Source of the DNA: Paracidovorax konjaci | Lineage (GTDB): Bacteria > Pseudomonadota > Gammaproteobacteria > Burkholderiales > Burkholderiaceae_C | Length of the DNA stretch: 64,000 nucleotides | Assembly (NCBI RefSeq): GCF_900112675.1 | Contig: NZ_FOMQ01000009.1 | Span: 124,001 to 188,000, forward strand | Direction: 5' to 3' | In this document: positions 36,812-50,517 of the stretch, one piece after another | How positions within the stretch are numbered: position 1 is the first letter of the stretch | How the letters are laid out: every line of letters begins with the position of its first letter | The notes under the pieces: model-generated | Seen by the model: only the letters and a program-made list of their open reading frames with translations | The model's database searches: none | Told to the model about the DNA's origin: nothing | Made by a program: the position numbers and the translations under genes

Positions 36812-39594
36812 GCGGCCAACCAATCCTTCAGCGGAATGGGCTGCGCGTACAGGTAGCCCTGCATGGCGTCGCAGCCGTGGCGCGCCAGGAATTCCGCCTG
36901 CGCCGGGGTCTCGACGCCCTCGGCGACCACGCGCAGCCGCAGGTGCTGCGCCATCGACAGAATGGCGCGCACGATGGCCGCGTCGTTGGGCTGGTCGGGC
37001 GCGTCCTGCACGAAGCTCTTGTCGATCTTGAGTTCGTAGAGCGGCAACCGCTTCAGGTAGGCCAGGCTCGAATACCCGGTGCCGAAATCGTCGATCGAAA
37101 AGCGCACCCCCAGCCGCACCAGTTCGGCCATGCGCCTCGCCGTGTCCTGCCAGTTCTCCACCAGCAGGGTTTCGGTCACTTCGAGAATGAGCTGCGAGGC
37201 AGGCGCGCCGCTGTAGGCGATGGCATCGCGCACATAGGCCACGAAATCGTCCTGCCGGAACTGCCGGGCGCTCACGTTCACCGAAATCGTCAGGTCGCGC
37301 CCGGCGGCCTGCAACTGCGCCAGCGCGTCGCAGGCACGGCGGATCACGCGCGCGCCCAGCCGCAGGATGAGCCCGGAGTCCTCAGCGATGGCCACGAAGC
37401 GCGCCGGAGACACCTTGCCGTGCACCGGGTGCACCCAGCGCAGCAGCAACTCGCCCCCGCAGACGGCACCGCTCTGGTCGACCTGGGGGTGGATGTGGAT
37501 GTCCAGCGCATCGTCGGCCACGGCCTGCGCTAGATCCTGCTCCAGCGAGAGCCGCTCCTCGGCGGTGGCCTGCATGTCGGCCTCGAAGAAGCACACCCGG
37601 TTGCTGCCGAGCGACTTGGCGCGGTACATGGCGGTGTCGGCCTCGCGCAGCAGGTCTTCGGCGGTTTCGTCGCCCTTTGGGAAAAGCGTCACGCCCGTGC
37701 TGGCCGTGATCGAATGGGAGGTACTGCCCAGATCGTGGGGCGTCTCCATACCTTCGCGCAGCCGCGCCGCCATCGCGCCCGCCGCGTCCACGCTGGCCTG
37801 CATGCCGTTCGCGATGCGCGGGATCAGCACCACGAACTCGTCCCCGCCGATGCGCACCACGCTGCCGAAACCCTGCAGCAACCGCTCCAATCGCCGCGCC
37901 ACCTGTACCAGCAGCCGGTCGCCGACAGCGTGGCCGCGCGCATCGTTGAGCTGCTTGAAGTTGTCCAGGTCGATGAAGAAAAGCGCGCCGATGCGCCCTT
38001 CGCGCCGCGCCTGGTCGAGGGCTTCCTGCAACTGCTCGGACAGCAGGCGCCGATTGGGCAGTCCGGTCAGCGCGTCGTAATAGGCCAGCCGGTGCATGGC
38101 CGCTTCGGCCTCGCGGCGGGCCGTGACGTCCCGCGCCAGCGCGACGTAGCGCGACGGGCCTTCGGCATCGGAATCCCCCTCGGCCGGCAGGCCGTGCCGG
38201 CGTGCCACGGACAGCTCGAACCAGCGCTCGCCACCGGCCGTATGCTGGTGGTACTGCCGGCCCAGGGACACGCCCTGCACATCGGCCTCGCGCAGCGCCC
38301 GCAGGAATTCCGCAGCCACCTCGGGCGCGAGCACCTCCTGCAGCATGCGCCCTTCGAATGCCTTGCTGGGCGCGGGCACCAGATCGGCGCGGGCCGAGCG
38401 GTAGTAGAGAATGCGGCCATCCGTGTCCAGCTCGAACAGCAGGTCGGGCACGGCCTGCAGGATGCCCTCCAGGTCATCGCGGGCCGTGCGCAACTCGCTC
38501 GTCATCGAGCGCGCCATGGCCAGCGCGCGCTGGTGGCCCGTCGCCTGCATGGCGATGAACCAGCCGGCCAGAACGCTGATGAGCGCCCCCAGCCACGCGA
38601 TCAGTGCATGGTTGTCCCGCCCCAGGCGCTGGTCGAACGCGGGCAACGGCTCCATCGAAAGCGTCCAGGGCCGGCCGCCCACCGTGAGGGTGCGCACCGC
38701 CAGCAGCCGCTCACCGCTCGCCTGGACGGCGGGCGGCAAGGCCGTGCCACCGGAGTTGTACAGGTCGGTGTTCTCCCCGGCAGGGGTGTTCCAGGGCTGG
38801 CCGTCCTGGATGCGCAGCGAAACGGCCGGATCCAGCTCGCTCATGAGCGCATCGGCCACGGCGGCGACGCGGAACGGCGCGGCCACCCAGCCGTGGATGG
38901 ACGACATGCGGCTGTCCAGACTGGCCGGCATGCCGCCGCCGGAATAGAGCGGCAGGAACATCATCAGCCCGGGGTCTTCGTCGCCGCCCACGCTCCAGAG
39001 CCCCGACAGCGCCATCATCCCGGTGTCGCGGGCGCGGTCCATCGCCTCACGCGCTGCTGGCAGGCTGCCGGTGTCGAAACCCAGCGCGCTCAGGTTGCCC
39101 CGCGTGCGCGGCTCCACGCGCGTGATCACGGCATACATGCCCTGCCCGCCCCGCGAGCGGACCTCGTAGCGATCGAAACCCTGCGCCCGCATGGATTGCA
39201 CGTGCGCACGCAGGCTCTCCTGCGGCACCTGCTCCAGCAGGCACAGCGCCTGCAGGCCGGGACGCGTCTGGTCCAGCTGCAGAGCCTCCACGTAGGCCGT
39301 GAATTCCCCCTGGTCGATGGTGGTGGAGCCATCCACGTAACCCTTGAGCCCGCGCAGCACCATCTCGTAGGCGCCCATGCGGTCGCGCAGGCCGGACATC
39401 ACCCGTTCGGCGGCGGCATCGAAATTCTGCCGGCGCCGCGTGTCCTGCAATTGTTCGGCATGGTGCCAATAAAGATAAGTGATGCCGAGCAAGGCCGCCG
39501 ACAGCAGGGGCGCGAACGCGAGGCGCACGTGCCAGAACGGCAACGCGGCCCGGCTGGACGGGCCCGAAAGGCGGGATGGCGGCGGAGGACTCAT
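36784..39594 (-). CDS. CHASE-PAS-GGDEF-EAL cyclic-di-GMP signalling protein
   Basis: 936-aa membrane protein. TM helix at about 25-43, periplasmic CHASE domain (about 65-310; YEMVLRGLKGYVDGS), second TM at about 342-362, PAS (about 385-510), GGDEF (about 515-680) with intact IGGDEF, then EAL (about 690-930). In EAL the first motif reads ELL (GGELLLRW) instead of EAL, but the glutamate and the later NVSARQF, DDFGTGYSSL, KIDKSF and EGVET blocks are intact, so phosphodiesterase activity is plausible. Start at MSPPPPSR; the longer open frame to 40914 runs through the divergent RelA/SpoT gene and is not coding. Confidence 0.93.
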   Translation of the reverse strand: MSPPPPSRLSGPSSRAALPFWHVRLAFAPLLSAALLGITYLYWHHAEQLQDTRRRQNFDAAAERVMSGLRDRMGAYEMVLRGLKGYVDGSTTIDQGEFTAYVEALQLDQTRPGLQALCLLEQVPQESLRAHVQSMRAQGFDRYEVRSRGGQGMYAVITRVEPRTRGNLSALGFDTGSLPAAREAMDRARDTGMMALSGLWSVGGDEDPGLMMFLPLYSGGGMPASLDSRMSSIHGWVAAPFRVAAVADALMSELDPAVSLRIQDGQPWNTPAGENTDLYNSGGTALPPAVQASGERLLAVRTLTVGGRPWTLSMEPLPAFDQRLGRDNHALIAWLGALISVLAGWFIAMQATGHQRALAMARSMTSELRTARDDLEGILQAVPDLLFELDTDGRILYYRSARADLVPAPSKAFEGRMLQEVLAPEVAAEFLRALREADVQGVSLGRQYHQHTAGGERWFELSVARRHGLPAEGDSDAEGPSRYVALARDVTARREAEAAMHRLAYYDALTGLPNRRLLSEQLQEALDQARREGRIGALFFIDLDNFKQLNDARGHAVGDRLLVQVARRLERLLQGFGSVVRIGGDEFVVLIPRIANGMQASVDAAGAMAARLREGMETPHDLGSTSHSITASTGVTLFPKGDETAEDLLREADTAMYRAKSLGSNRVCFFEADMQATAEERLSLEQDLAQAVADDALDIHIHPQVDQSGAVCGGELLLRWVHPVHGKVSPARFVAIAEDSGLILRLGARVIRRACDALAQLQAAGRDLTISVNVSARQFRQDDFVAYVRDAIAYSGAPASQLILEVTETLLVENWQDTARRMAELVRLGVRFSIDDFGTGYSSLAYLKRLPLYELKIDKSFVQDAPDQPNDAAIVRAILSMAQHLRLRVVAEGVETPAQAEFLARHGCDAMQGYLYAQPIPLKDWLAAQAGETAVS

Positions 39595-39807
39595 GCGCAG
39601 CGCAGGGTGGCACGGACGGCAGGCGGTGGCAAGCCCCGCCCGGGGTGGCGCGGGGCGCATCCCGGCCCGTGGGACGGATTGCGGCCCCGTCCTACCGCGG
39701 CGGCGGCGTGACGGCGGCGGCAGTGCACTACCATCACCCCGCATCGGGGTGCCGGAATCGCTGGAGCCCGGCCGCTTTGCCCTTGTTTTGGTACTTTTGC
39801 CTTTTTC

Positions 39808-40884
39808 ATGCCGTCGCTCGATTTTTCCAGGGAAGAAAGAGGCTTCGAAGCCTTCTACGAGCAGGAACTGCCTGCCCTGCAATACGCATGCGCCTCCTAC
39901 ATCGCCCTCCTCCAGTCGATCCTGTCGCGCACTCCGCACCTGGACATCACCAAGGTGGAGGGCCGGATCAAGGACCGTCAGGAATGTATCGCGAAGTTCT
40001 CGCGGAAATACCGTGCGGCCCTCGAAGAAAGCAACACGCCCTATGAGATCCGGCACTACATCACCGACCTGATCGGCGTGCGGGTGGTCTGTCTGTACGA
40101 GGACGAGCTGGAAAAGGCGGCGCAGGCCGTGCGCTCTCACTTCGACGTGATCGACGTGACCGACAAGGTGTCGGCCGTGGAAAGCACCGAAGGCTCGTTC
40201 GGGTACAAGGGCCTGCACCTTGACCTGCGGCTCAACGCGGTGCAGGCATCCCTGCCCGAGCACACGGCCTATGCTGCCCAGCCCTTCGAACTCCAGGTGC
40301 GCACCATCATCCAGGATTCCTGGAGCGTGCTGGACCACAAGATCAAGTACAAGAAATCCATCCCGGGCCAGCTCAAGCGGCGCATCAACGTGCTCTCCGC
40401 CCTGTTCGAGCTCGCAGACCGTGAATTCCGGCAAATCCGGGATGCCACTGAGGCCGAATTGCGGCAGGCACCCGACGAGACAGAAGCCTCGGACGCCGAT
40501 GCGGCCGCTGCGGAGCCTGCGGGGGAGCGCGCCGGCCCGGCCACGGGAGGCAGCGAGCTCAACGCCTTCACATTCCTCAAGATCGCCAATCACTTCTTCA
40601 AAGACTGCGATTTCGATCCTCACAAGGTGGATCTCTTCGTGGCCGACATCCGCGGTTGGGCGCCGGGCATCACGCGCGCGCGCTTCAACACCCTTTTGCG
40701 GGCAACGCTCGGCACGGTGAAGCGCTACAAGCAGCACTTCGAGGAAGCCAATCCGCAGACGAGCTTCAATCCCTATACGGTGATCCGGCACTGTCTCTAC
40801 CTGGGAGACCGGACCACCTTCCGCAGGGCACTGCGCAACAGCTCCCGGGAAGCCTTCGAAGCGTGGCTCAAGGACCACCCGTAG
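39808..40884 (+). CDS. RelA/SpoT-domain (p)ppGpp synthetase-like protein with C-terminal extension
   Basis: 358-aa protein with one RelA/SpoT synthetase domain and no HD hydrolase, TGS or ACT domain. Seen: GRIKDRQECIAKFSRKY (52-68, ATP/pyrophosphate-binding basic segment), YITDLIGVRVVCLYEDEL (84-101, catalytic Asp), GYKGLHLDLR (132-141) and ELQVRTIIQDSWSVLDHKIKYK (161-182, with the conserved Glu). An acidic Ala-rich linker (about 215-250) leads to a helical domain of ~105 residues I do not recognise. The ATG lacks a good Shine-Dalgarno. Divergent from the GGDEF-EAL gene. It could make pppGpp/ppGpp or, as in some relatives, another pyrophosphorylated product. Confidence 0.85.
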   Translation: MPSLDFSREERGFEAFYEQELPALQYACASYIALLQSILSRTPHLDITKVEGRIKDRQECIAKFSRKYRAALEESNTPYEIRHYITDLIGVRVVCLYEDELEKAAQAVRSHFDVIDVTDKVSAVESTEGSFGYKGLHLDLRLNAVQASLPEHTAYAAQPFELQVRTIIQDSWSVLDHKIKYKKSIPGQLKRRINVLSALFELADREFRQIRDATEAELRQAPDETEASDADAAAAEPAGERAGPATGGSELNAFTFLKIANHFFKDCDFDPHKVDLFVADIRGWAPGITRARFNTLLRATLGTVKRYKQHFEEANPQTSFNPYTVIRHCLYLGDRTTFRRALRNSSREAFEAWLKDHP

Positions 40885-41049
40885 CCCGGTGACGCAGACC
40901 AAAAGGCGCACCACCGGCGTGGTTACTTAAACTTACTGCTCATGAAAAGGTAGCAGCAGGGCCTTGCTGGGCAACGGCCTCGAGGTGTCACATTGGCGAC
41001 TTTTCCTCCGTGTTTTCACGCCACACGCCCTTGGCGAACTGCTGCTATA

Positions 41050-41060
41050 TTGCACTGCAA
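41050..41060. promoter_or_regulatory. Candidate PhaR-type operator upstream of phaZ
   Basis: TTGCACTGCAA is an 11-bp perfect dyad (TTGCA-C-TGCAA) 24 bases before the phaZ ATG, followed by CA. TGC-rich dyads of this sort are bound by the PHA regulator PhaR in other bacteria; no phaR gene is in the window. The assignment is an inference. Confidence 0.35.
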
Positions 41061-41084
41061 CATTTCTCTGCTGAGCTCGCCCCC

Positions 41085-42509
41085 ATGCTCTACAACCTCT
41101 ACGAAACGCAGCGCTCCCTCATGGAGCCCTTCGCGGATCTGGCCCAGACCGTCTCCAAGATCTACAGCAATCCGGTGTCGCCGTTCAGCCAGACGGTATA
41201 TGCCCAGCGCATGTCCGCGGGCTACGACCTGCTGTACCGGCTCGGCAAGGATTACGAGAAGCCGGTTTTCGGTATCTCGACGGTGGACGTGGGCGGCCAT
41301 GAAGTCGTCATCCACGAGCGCGTTGAACTGGACAAGCCATTCTGCGAACTGCGCCGGTTCAAGCGCTTCTGCGACAGCCCGAGCACGCTGGAGACCATCA
41401 AGCGCCAGCCGGCCGTGCTGATCGTGGCCCCGCTTTCCGGGCACTACGCCACGCTGCTGCGCGACACCGTGCGCGCCATGCTGCAAGGCCACAAGGTCTA
41501 TGTCACCGACTGGAAGAACGCCCGCCTGGTCCCGCTCTCCGAAGGCGAGTTCCACCTGGACGACTATGTGAACTACGTGCAGGACTTCATCCGCCTGCTG
41601 CAGGACCGCTATGGCAACTGCCACGTCATGAGCGTGTGCCAGCCCACCGTGCCGGTGCTGGCCGCCGTGTCCCTCATGGCCAGCCGCGGTGAGAAGACGC
41701 CGTTGTCCATGACCATGATGGGCGGCCCCATCGATGCGCGCAAGTCGCCCACGGCCGTGAACAACCTGGCCACCCAGCGCAGCTACGAGTGGTTCGAGAA
41801 CAACGTGATCTACCGCGTGCCCGACAGCTTCCCCGGCGCCGGGCGGCGCGTGTACCCGGGCTTTCTGCAGCACACCGGTTTCGTGGCCATGAACCCCGAC
41901 CGGCATGCCAAGAGCCACTACGACTACTTCAAGGACCTCATCAAGGGCGACGATGCGAGCGCCGAGGCCCACCGCAAGTTCTACGACGAGTACAACGCCG
42001 TCCTCGACATGGACGCCGACTACTACCTCGAGACCATCAAGACCGTGTTCCAGGACTACAGCCTGGTGCACGGTACCTGGGACGTGCATTCGCCGGCGGG
42101 CCAGCCCGAGCGCGTGCGGCCGCAGGACATCCGCACCACGGCGCTCCTGACCATCGAGGGCGAGCTGGACGATATCTCGGGCTCCGGCCAGACCGAGGCC
42201 GCCCATGGCCTGTGCACCTCCATCCCCGAGAAGGACCGCAAGCACGTCGAAGTCAAGGGCGCGGGCCATTACGGCATCTTCAGCGGGCGCCGCTGGCGTG
42301 ACATCGTGTACCCGCAGGTGCGCGATTTCATCCTGGCCCACGATCCACAGCCGGCCACCACGGTCGACAGTGCTTCGGTGCCCAGCGAGGACGCTCCCCG
42401 CCGCCGCACGGGTGGAGTCGCTGCCTTCAAGGCCGAAGCCGCCGAAGAGTTGCCGACCGCCACCGCCGCCCCCGCATCGCGCGACCGGCGCGGCGCGCGC
42501 AAGGCTTGA
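41085..42509 (+). CDS. phaZ: Intracellular polyhydroxyalkanoate depolymerase
   Basis: 474-aa alpha/beta hydrolase that mobilises native PHB granules. The nucleophile is a cysteine (C185) in MSVCQPTVPVL, as in the Cupriavidus PhaZ1 type; GHYGIFSG near the C terminus supplies the histidine. An Ala/Pro-rich tail (about 430-474) is disordered. Start MLYNLYETQR is preferred over an upstream in-frame start at 41010, which adds 25 residues crossing a likely operator. The stop overlaps the TTG start of an RsxB-like ferredoxin gene. Confidence 0.95.
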   Translation: MLYNLYETQRSLMEPFADLAQTVSKIYSNPVSPFSQTVYAQRMSAGYDLLYRLGKDYEKPVFGISTVDVGGHEVVIHERVELDKPFCELRRFKRFCDSPSTLETIKRQPAVLIVAPLSGHYATLLRDTVRAMLQGHKVYVTDWKNARLVPLSEGEFHLDDYVNYVQDFIRLLQDRYGNCHVMSVCQPTVPVLAAVSLMASRGEKTPLSMTMMGGPIDARKSPTAVNNLATQRSYEWFENNVIYRVPDSFPGAGRRVYPGFLQHTGFVAMNPDRHAKSHYDYFKDLIKGDDASAEAHRKFYDEYNAVLDMDADYYLETIKTVFQDYSLVHGTWDVHSPAGQPERVRPQDIRTTALLTIEGELDDISGSGQTEAAHGLCTSIPEKDRKHVEVKGAGHYGIFSGRRWRDIVYPQVRDFILAHDPQPATTVDSASVPSEDAPRRRTGGVAAFKAEAAEELPTATAAPASRDRRGARKA

Positions 42510-43213
42510 GCCCCCAAGCCCGGTCCTCCCGAGAGGGCCTGGCCGCACGCATCGACGCAGCCCTGCCGCAGACCCAGTGCACGCGCTGCGGCTACCCCGA
42601 CTGCGCGGCGTATGCGCAGGCGGTCGCCGCGAGCGATGCGGAGATCAACCGTTGCCCACCCGGCGGTGCAGAGGGTATTGCACGGCTGGCGGCAATCACC
42701 GGCCTGCCGCCGATCCCGCTCGATCCGCAGTGCGGTGCCGAAGGGCCCCGCACCGTCGCGGTGATCGACGAGAACTGGTGCATCGGCTGCACGCTTTGCA
42801 TCAAGGCCTGCCCCACGGACGCCATCCTCGGCACCCACAAGTACATGCACACCGTGATCGCGCCGCATTGCACCGGCTGCGAACTGTGCATCCCTGTGTG
42901 CCCGGTGGACTGCATCGTTCTGGAGCCCGCCAGCGGCGCGCAGACGGGCTGGGCCGCCTGGTCGCTTCCGCAGGCCGAGCATGCGCGGCGCCGATACCAG
43001 GCCCATCAAACCCGGCTGGGATCGACGGAATACTCCGGACCGCCGGACGAGCCGCCAGCCCAGGAAGCGTACCGATCGCTGGCTTCCGCAGCGACGCCCT
43101 CTTCGGCCGAAAGCACCGCTTCGGAAACCGATGCCGCAGCGGCGCGCCGTGCCGCCGTTGCCGCAGCCCTGGCCCGCGCACGCCAGAAGCGTACTCCTGG
43201 CCCACCCGGCTGA
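42506..43213 (+). CDS. rsxB: RnfB/RsxB-like ferredoxin (Fe4S4 domain + two 4Fe-4S clusters)
   Basis: 235-aa protein. N-terminal Fe4S4 domain has C25, C28, C33 and C50 (CTRCGYPDC...C), followed by ferredoxin motifs CIGCTLCIKACP and CTGCELCIPVCP. There is no N-terminal TM helix, unlike full RnfB, and none of the other rnf/rsx genes is here, so it may act alone as a soluble electron carrier. The best start is a TTG that overlaps the phaZ stop (TTGA), suggesting translational coupling. The C-terminal ~80 residues are low-complexity, Ser/Ala-rich. Confidence 0.88.
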   Translation: MSPQARSSREGLAARIDAALPQTQCTRCGYPDCAAYAQAVAASDAEINRCPPGGAEGIARLAAITGLPPIPLDPQCGAEGPRTVAVIDENWCIGCTLCIKACPTDAILGTHKYMHTVIAPHCTGCELCIPVCPVDCIVLEPASGAQTGWAAWSLPQAEHARRRYQAHQTRLGSTEYSGPPDEPPAQEAYRSLASAATPSSAESTASETDAAAARRAAVAAALARARQKRTPGPPG

Positions 43214-43238
43214 AGCGCTCGTCCTGAAGCGCGGGGTT

Positions 43239-44753
43239 TCAGGCGCGGATCGCCAGCGATTTGTAGACGCCGCAGCCCAGATAGACATCGTCCACCGTGC
43301 GCACGAACGACATCTTGGTCTGGACCTTCCCGGTGGCCGGGTTCGTGATGCCGTATTCCACCCATCCGGGCGCACGCTCGGCCTGCGCCACGATGTCGGC
43401 GACCAGCCGCGCACCGTCGATGCCCGGAATGTCCTGCACCCGCGTGCCCACCTTCGCCGGGTTGCCGCCGAAGGCCAGGTAGGTTCCGGCCCGGTCGAGC
43501 ACGAAGACATACATGTCGCGATCGTGGTAGGGCTGCGCCGGATCGGTGACCATGCGCAGGAACGCCTCCCGCGAGCCGGCCAGGCGCCGCTGGGCAGAGG
43601 CCCGCTCGACCAGCGCCACGGCTTCCTCGGCCGTCCCTTGCTGAAGCCTGAACGACAGCACTGCGCGCGACAGGGTCGCCGCCCGGCTTTCGAGCGCTTC
43701 GGCCTGCTGTACGGCCAAGCCCACCATCTGGGCGTTGTGCTGGGTGATTTCGTCGATCTGCCGCACGGCGGCGCTGATCTCGGCCAGCCCGGTGCTCTGT
43801 GCGCTGCTGGAACCGGAGATCTCACTCACGTTGCCCGCCATGCCGCGGATGCCTTCGGCCATGCCCGAGATGCCCTCTCCCGCGGCGCGGATGAGGTCTG
43901 CACTGGCGCCCACCTGGCGCACCGACTCGCCGATCAGGTCGCGGATCTCCCGGGCTGCGTTGCCGGATCGCTGGGCCAGCGTCCGCACCTCGGCGGCCAC
44001 CACCGCGAAGCCCCGGCCCTGCTCGCCCGCGCGCGCCGCCTCGACGGCCGCGTTGAGCGCGAGGATGTTGGTCTGGAAGGCGATCGAATCGATCACACCG
44101 ATGATTTCCGCCATGCGCCGCGCACTCTGCTGAATGGCTTCCACGGATTGCACGGCGCGGTCCATCGCGCGCGTGCCCTCGTCGGCCGCGGCGCGCACCT
44201 GCCCGGCACGCCGGTCCGCGGCCTGCGCCGTCTGCGCGTTCTGCTGCACGGCGGACACGAGTTGCTCCACGCTCGCGGCGGTTTCTTCGAGGTTGGCGGC
44301 CTGCTGCTCGGTGCGGTCGGCCAGCGCCCGGTTGTCGGTGGCCAGGCTCTGCCCGGCATGGGCGACCAGGGCCGCGTTGCTGCGGATGTCGGCCACCATG
44401 GACGAGAGCGTGACCACCATGCGCCCCAGCAGTTGCGCCAGCAGCGCGGGTTCGTCCCGGCCGCGCGGCGGCGTGCTGCGGGACAGGTCGCCGCCCGCCG
44501 TGGCCTCCATGGCCTGGGCCAGTTCGTCCAGGTCGGCAGTGAGGCTGGCCGCCAGCGCGAGCGACAGGTAGACCAGCAGAATGCCGAACGCCACCGCGGC
44601 CCATGCGCCGGCGGCTGTTCCATAAACGGCCGACACCGCGACACCAGCCAGCAACCCCAGAAGCGCCGTTGCCGTGTACAGCGCGAGCTTTGCAGGAATG
44701 CGCAATCCGCGCAGCAATTGCACGGCCGGGCGCAGCGGCAGGAAAGCAGCCAT
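43239..44753 (-). CDS. Methyl-accepting chemotaxis protein with C-terminal Cache domain
   Basis: 504-aa chemoreceptor. Two TM helices (about 25-70) with almost no periplasmic loop, a HAMP-like stretch, then the MA signalling domain (about 120-370) whose hairpin tip is [29 protein letters not shown]-type. After it, residues ~390-500 form a single Cache domain ([20 protein letters not shown] ... [14 protein letters not shown]). A Cache domain normally sits in the periplasm before the signalling part; here it is cytoplasmic and C-terminal. Start [10 protein letters not shown] has an AGGAGA site. Confidence 0.9.
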   Translation of the reverse strand: MAAFLPLRPAVQLLRGLRIPAKLALYTATALLGLLAGVAVSAVYGTAAGAWAAVAFGILLVYLSLALAASLTADLDELAQAMEATAGGDLSRSTPPRGRDEPALLAQLLGRMVVTLSSMVADIRSNAALVAHAGQSLATDNRALADRTEQQAANLEETAASVEQLVSAVQQNAQTAQAADRRAGQVRAAADEGTRAMDRAVQSVEAIQQSARRMAEIIGVIDSIAFQTNILALNAAVEAARAGEQGRGFAVVAAEVRTLAQRSGNAAREIRDLIGESVRQVGASADLIRAAGEGISGMAEGIRGMAGNVSEISGSSSAQSTGLAEISAAVRQIDEITQHNAQMVGLAVQQAEALESRAATLSRAVLSFRLQQGTAEEAVALVERASAQRRLAGSREAFLRMVTDPAQPYHDRDMYVFVLDRAGTYLAFGGNPAKVGTRVQDIPGIDGARLVADIVAQAERAPGWVEYGITNPATGKVQTKMSFVRTVDDVYLGCGVYKSLAIRA

Positions 44754-44876
44754 CCTGTTGTCTCCTCTCGGTATGGGGGCTGGATCGTATTGGCCGGCAC
44801 TTACGGCGGATTGACAAGGCGGGAATACGCCGATCCGGCCCGGCGCGCCGCCCTGCAGCCCCGATAATGGCGCCCC

Positions 44877-46079
44877 ATGAATCCCCTGCTCTCCCACCTG
44901 CAGCCCTACCCCTTCGAGCGGTTGCGACAGCTTTTCGCGGGGGTGCAGCCCCCGGCCGGCCTCCGCCCCATCAGCCTGGGCATGGGAGAGCCCCGGCACC
45001 CCACCCCGCCCTTCATACAGCAGGCCCTGACCGACAGCCTCGGCGGTCTGGCGAGCTATCCCGCCACGGCCGGCGAGCCCCGGTTGCGCGAGGCCTGTGC
45101 CGAATGGGTGCGCCGCCGCTACGGCATCGCCATCGATGCGGCCACGCAGATCCTGCCGATCAACGGCTCGCGCGAAGCGCTGTTCGCGTTCGCGCAGACC
45201 GTGATCGATCCGACGCAGGCCGGCGCCACGGTCGTCTGCCCCAATCCCTTCTACCAGATCTATGAAGGCGCGGCCCTGCTGTCGGGCGCCCAGCCCTACT
45301 ATGCGCCGAGCGATCCCGCGCGCAATTTCGCGGTGGACTGGGACAGCGTGCCGCAGGAGGTGTGGGAGCGCACGCAACTGCTGTTCGTGTGCTCGCCGGG
45401 CAACCCGACCGGAGCGGTCATGCCGCTCGCCGAATGGGAAAAGCTCTTCGCGCTGAGCGACCGCCATGGCTTCGTGATCGCCTCGGACGAGTGCTACAGC
45501 GAGATCTACTTCCGGGACGAACCGCCCCTCGGTGGGCTCGAGGCCGCATCGCGCCTGGGCCGCACCGACTACCGCAACCTCATTGCCTTCACGAGCCTGT
45601 CCAAGCGCAGCAACGTCCCGGGCCTGCGCAGCGGATTCGTGGCGGGCGATGCGGCGCTGATGAAGGCGTTCCTGCTCTACCGCACCTACCACGGCAGCGC
45701 CATGGGTCCGGCCGTTCAGGGTGCCAGCATCGCCGCCTGGAGCGACGAGACCCACGTGCAAGACAACCGCGCCCTCTACCGCCGCAAGTTCGAGCAGGTC
45801 ACGCCCCTGCTCGCCGAGGTGATGGATGTCGCCCTGCCCGACGCGGGCTTCTACCTGTGGGCGGGCGTGCCCGAGCGGCTCGGCCTCGACGATGCGGCAT
45901 TCGCGCGCGCCCTGCTCGCTCAATACAATGTGACCGTGCTGCCGGGCAGCTACCTCGCCCGCGAATCCGGCGGCCGCAATCCCGGAGCCGGCCGTGTGCG
46001 CATGGCGCTGGTCGCCGAAGTCGAGGAATGCCTCGAAGCCGCCCGGCGCATCGTTCAATTCATCCAATCCCATCCCTGA
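44877..46079 (+). CDS. dapC: Succinyldiaminopimelate transaminase
   Basis: 400-aa fold-type I aminotransferase making N-succinyl-L,L-diaminopimelate precursors for lysine and peptidoglycan. Motifs: [51 protein letters not shown], and the PLP lysine in [15 protein letters not shown]. It precedes dapD by 16 bases, supporting the DapC identity rather than a general aspartate transaminase. Confidence 0.93.
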   Translation: MNPLLSHLQPYPFERLRQLFAGVQPPAGLRPISLGMGEPRHPTPPFIQQALTDSLGGLASYPATAGEPRLREACAEWVRRRYGIAIDAATQILPINGSREALFAFAQTVIDPTQAGATVVCPNPFYQIYEGAALLSGAQPYYAPSDPARNFAVDWDSVPQEVWERTQLLFVCSPGNPTGAVMPLAEWEKLFALSDRHGFVIASDECYSEIYFRDEPPLGGLEAASRLGRTDYRNLIAFTSLSKRSNVPGLRSGFVAGDAALMKAFLLYRTYHGSAMGPAVQGASIAAWSDETHVQDNRALYRRKFEQVTPLLAEVMDVALPDAGFYLWAGVPERLGLDDAAFARALLAQYNVTVLPGSYLARESGGRNPGAGRVRMALVAEVEECLEAARRIVQFIQSHP

Positions 46080-46095
46080 TTTCCTCACCGGAACC

Positions 46096-46920
46096 ATGAC
46101 CCAACAACTGCAGAACATCATCGACACCGCCTGGGAAAACCGCACCAGCCTGTCTCCCGCCGCCGCCCCCCGCGAGGTGCAGGACGCCGTGGAACACGTG
46201 ATCGCCGAACTCGACACCGGCAAGCTGCGCGTGGCCACCCGCGAAGGCGTCGGTCAATGGACCGTGCACCAGTGGATCAAGAAAGCCGTGCTGCTGTCGT
46301 TCCGCCTGAAGGACAACGAGCTGATCGAAGCCGGCAGCCTGGGCTTCTACGACAAGGTGCCGACCAAGTTCGCAGGCCGCTCGGCCGCCGAGATGGCCGC
46401 CACCGGCGTGCGCGTGGTCCCGCCGGCCGTCGCTCGGCGCGGCAGCTTCATCGCCAAGGGCGCGATCCTCATGCCCAGCTACGTGAACATCGGTGCCTAC
46501 GTGGACGAAGGCACCATGGTCGACACCTGGGCCACCGTCGGTTCCTGCGCGCAGGTCGGCAAGCACGTGCACCTCTCCGGCGGCGTAGGTCTGGGCGGCG
46601 TGCTGGAGCCCCTGCAGGCCAACCCGACCATCATCGAAGACAACTGCTTCATCGGCGCGCGTTCGGAGATCGTCGAAGGCGTGATCGTCGAAGAGAACTC
46701 CGTCATCTCCATGGGCGTGTACATCGGCCAGAGCACCCCGATCTACGACCGCTCGACCGACACGGTGAGCTACGGCCGCGTGCCTGCCGGCTCGGTGGTG
46801 GTGAGCGGCAGCCTGCCCAAGGGCGATGGCAAGTACAGCATGTACGCCGCCATCATCGTCAAGAAGGTCGATGCCAAGACGCGCTCCACGACCAGCCTGA
46901 ACGACCTCCTGCGCGACTGA
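46096..46920 (+). CDS. dapD: Tetrahydrodipicolinate N-succinyltransferase
   Basis: 274-aa left-handed beta-helix acyltransferase, the family length. Hexapeptide repeats span about residues 100-235 ([30 protein letters not shown], with the DxW region). Uses succinyl-CoA, which the propionate pathway also yields. Sits between dapC and pilU on one strand, with dapE further along, forming a DAP/lysine cluster. Confidence 0.96.
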   Translation: MTQQLQNIIDTAWENRTSLSPAAAPREVQDAVEHVIAELDTGKLRVATREGVGQWTVHQWIKKAVLLSFRLKDNELIEAGSLGFYDKVPTKFAGRSAAEMAATGVRVVPPAVARRGSFIAKGAILMPSYVNIGAYVDEGTMVDTWATVGSCAQVGKHVHLSGGVGLGGVLEPLQANPTIIEDNCFIGARSEIVEGVIVEENSVISMGVYIGQSTPIYDRSTDTVSYGRVPAGSVVVSGSLPKGDGKYSMYAAIIVKKVDAKTRSTTSLNDLLRD

Positions 46921-46994
46921 GGTCGGCAGCCTCCACGCCCGTCCTCTCGTCCGGCCTCTTTCCACATCGCACCCACCTTCGCAAGGGACATCCC

Positions 46995-50403
<3,409 letters not shown>

Positions 50404-50517
50404 CGGCAAGCGGCACTGGGCCCGGACGGGGCCGGCCGGCGCCCACCAGCGCATCCAGTACCATGCGCGGCTGATTTTTTGCGGGCGGCATCCGCCGCCT
50501 GCCGTGCTTTTCCCACC

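Noticed and set aside
39595-40914. Extension of the GGDEF-EAL frame through the RelA/SpoT gene
   Set aside because: The frame is open to 40914 but the extra protein has no domains and is antisense to a motif-rich synthetase gene.
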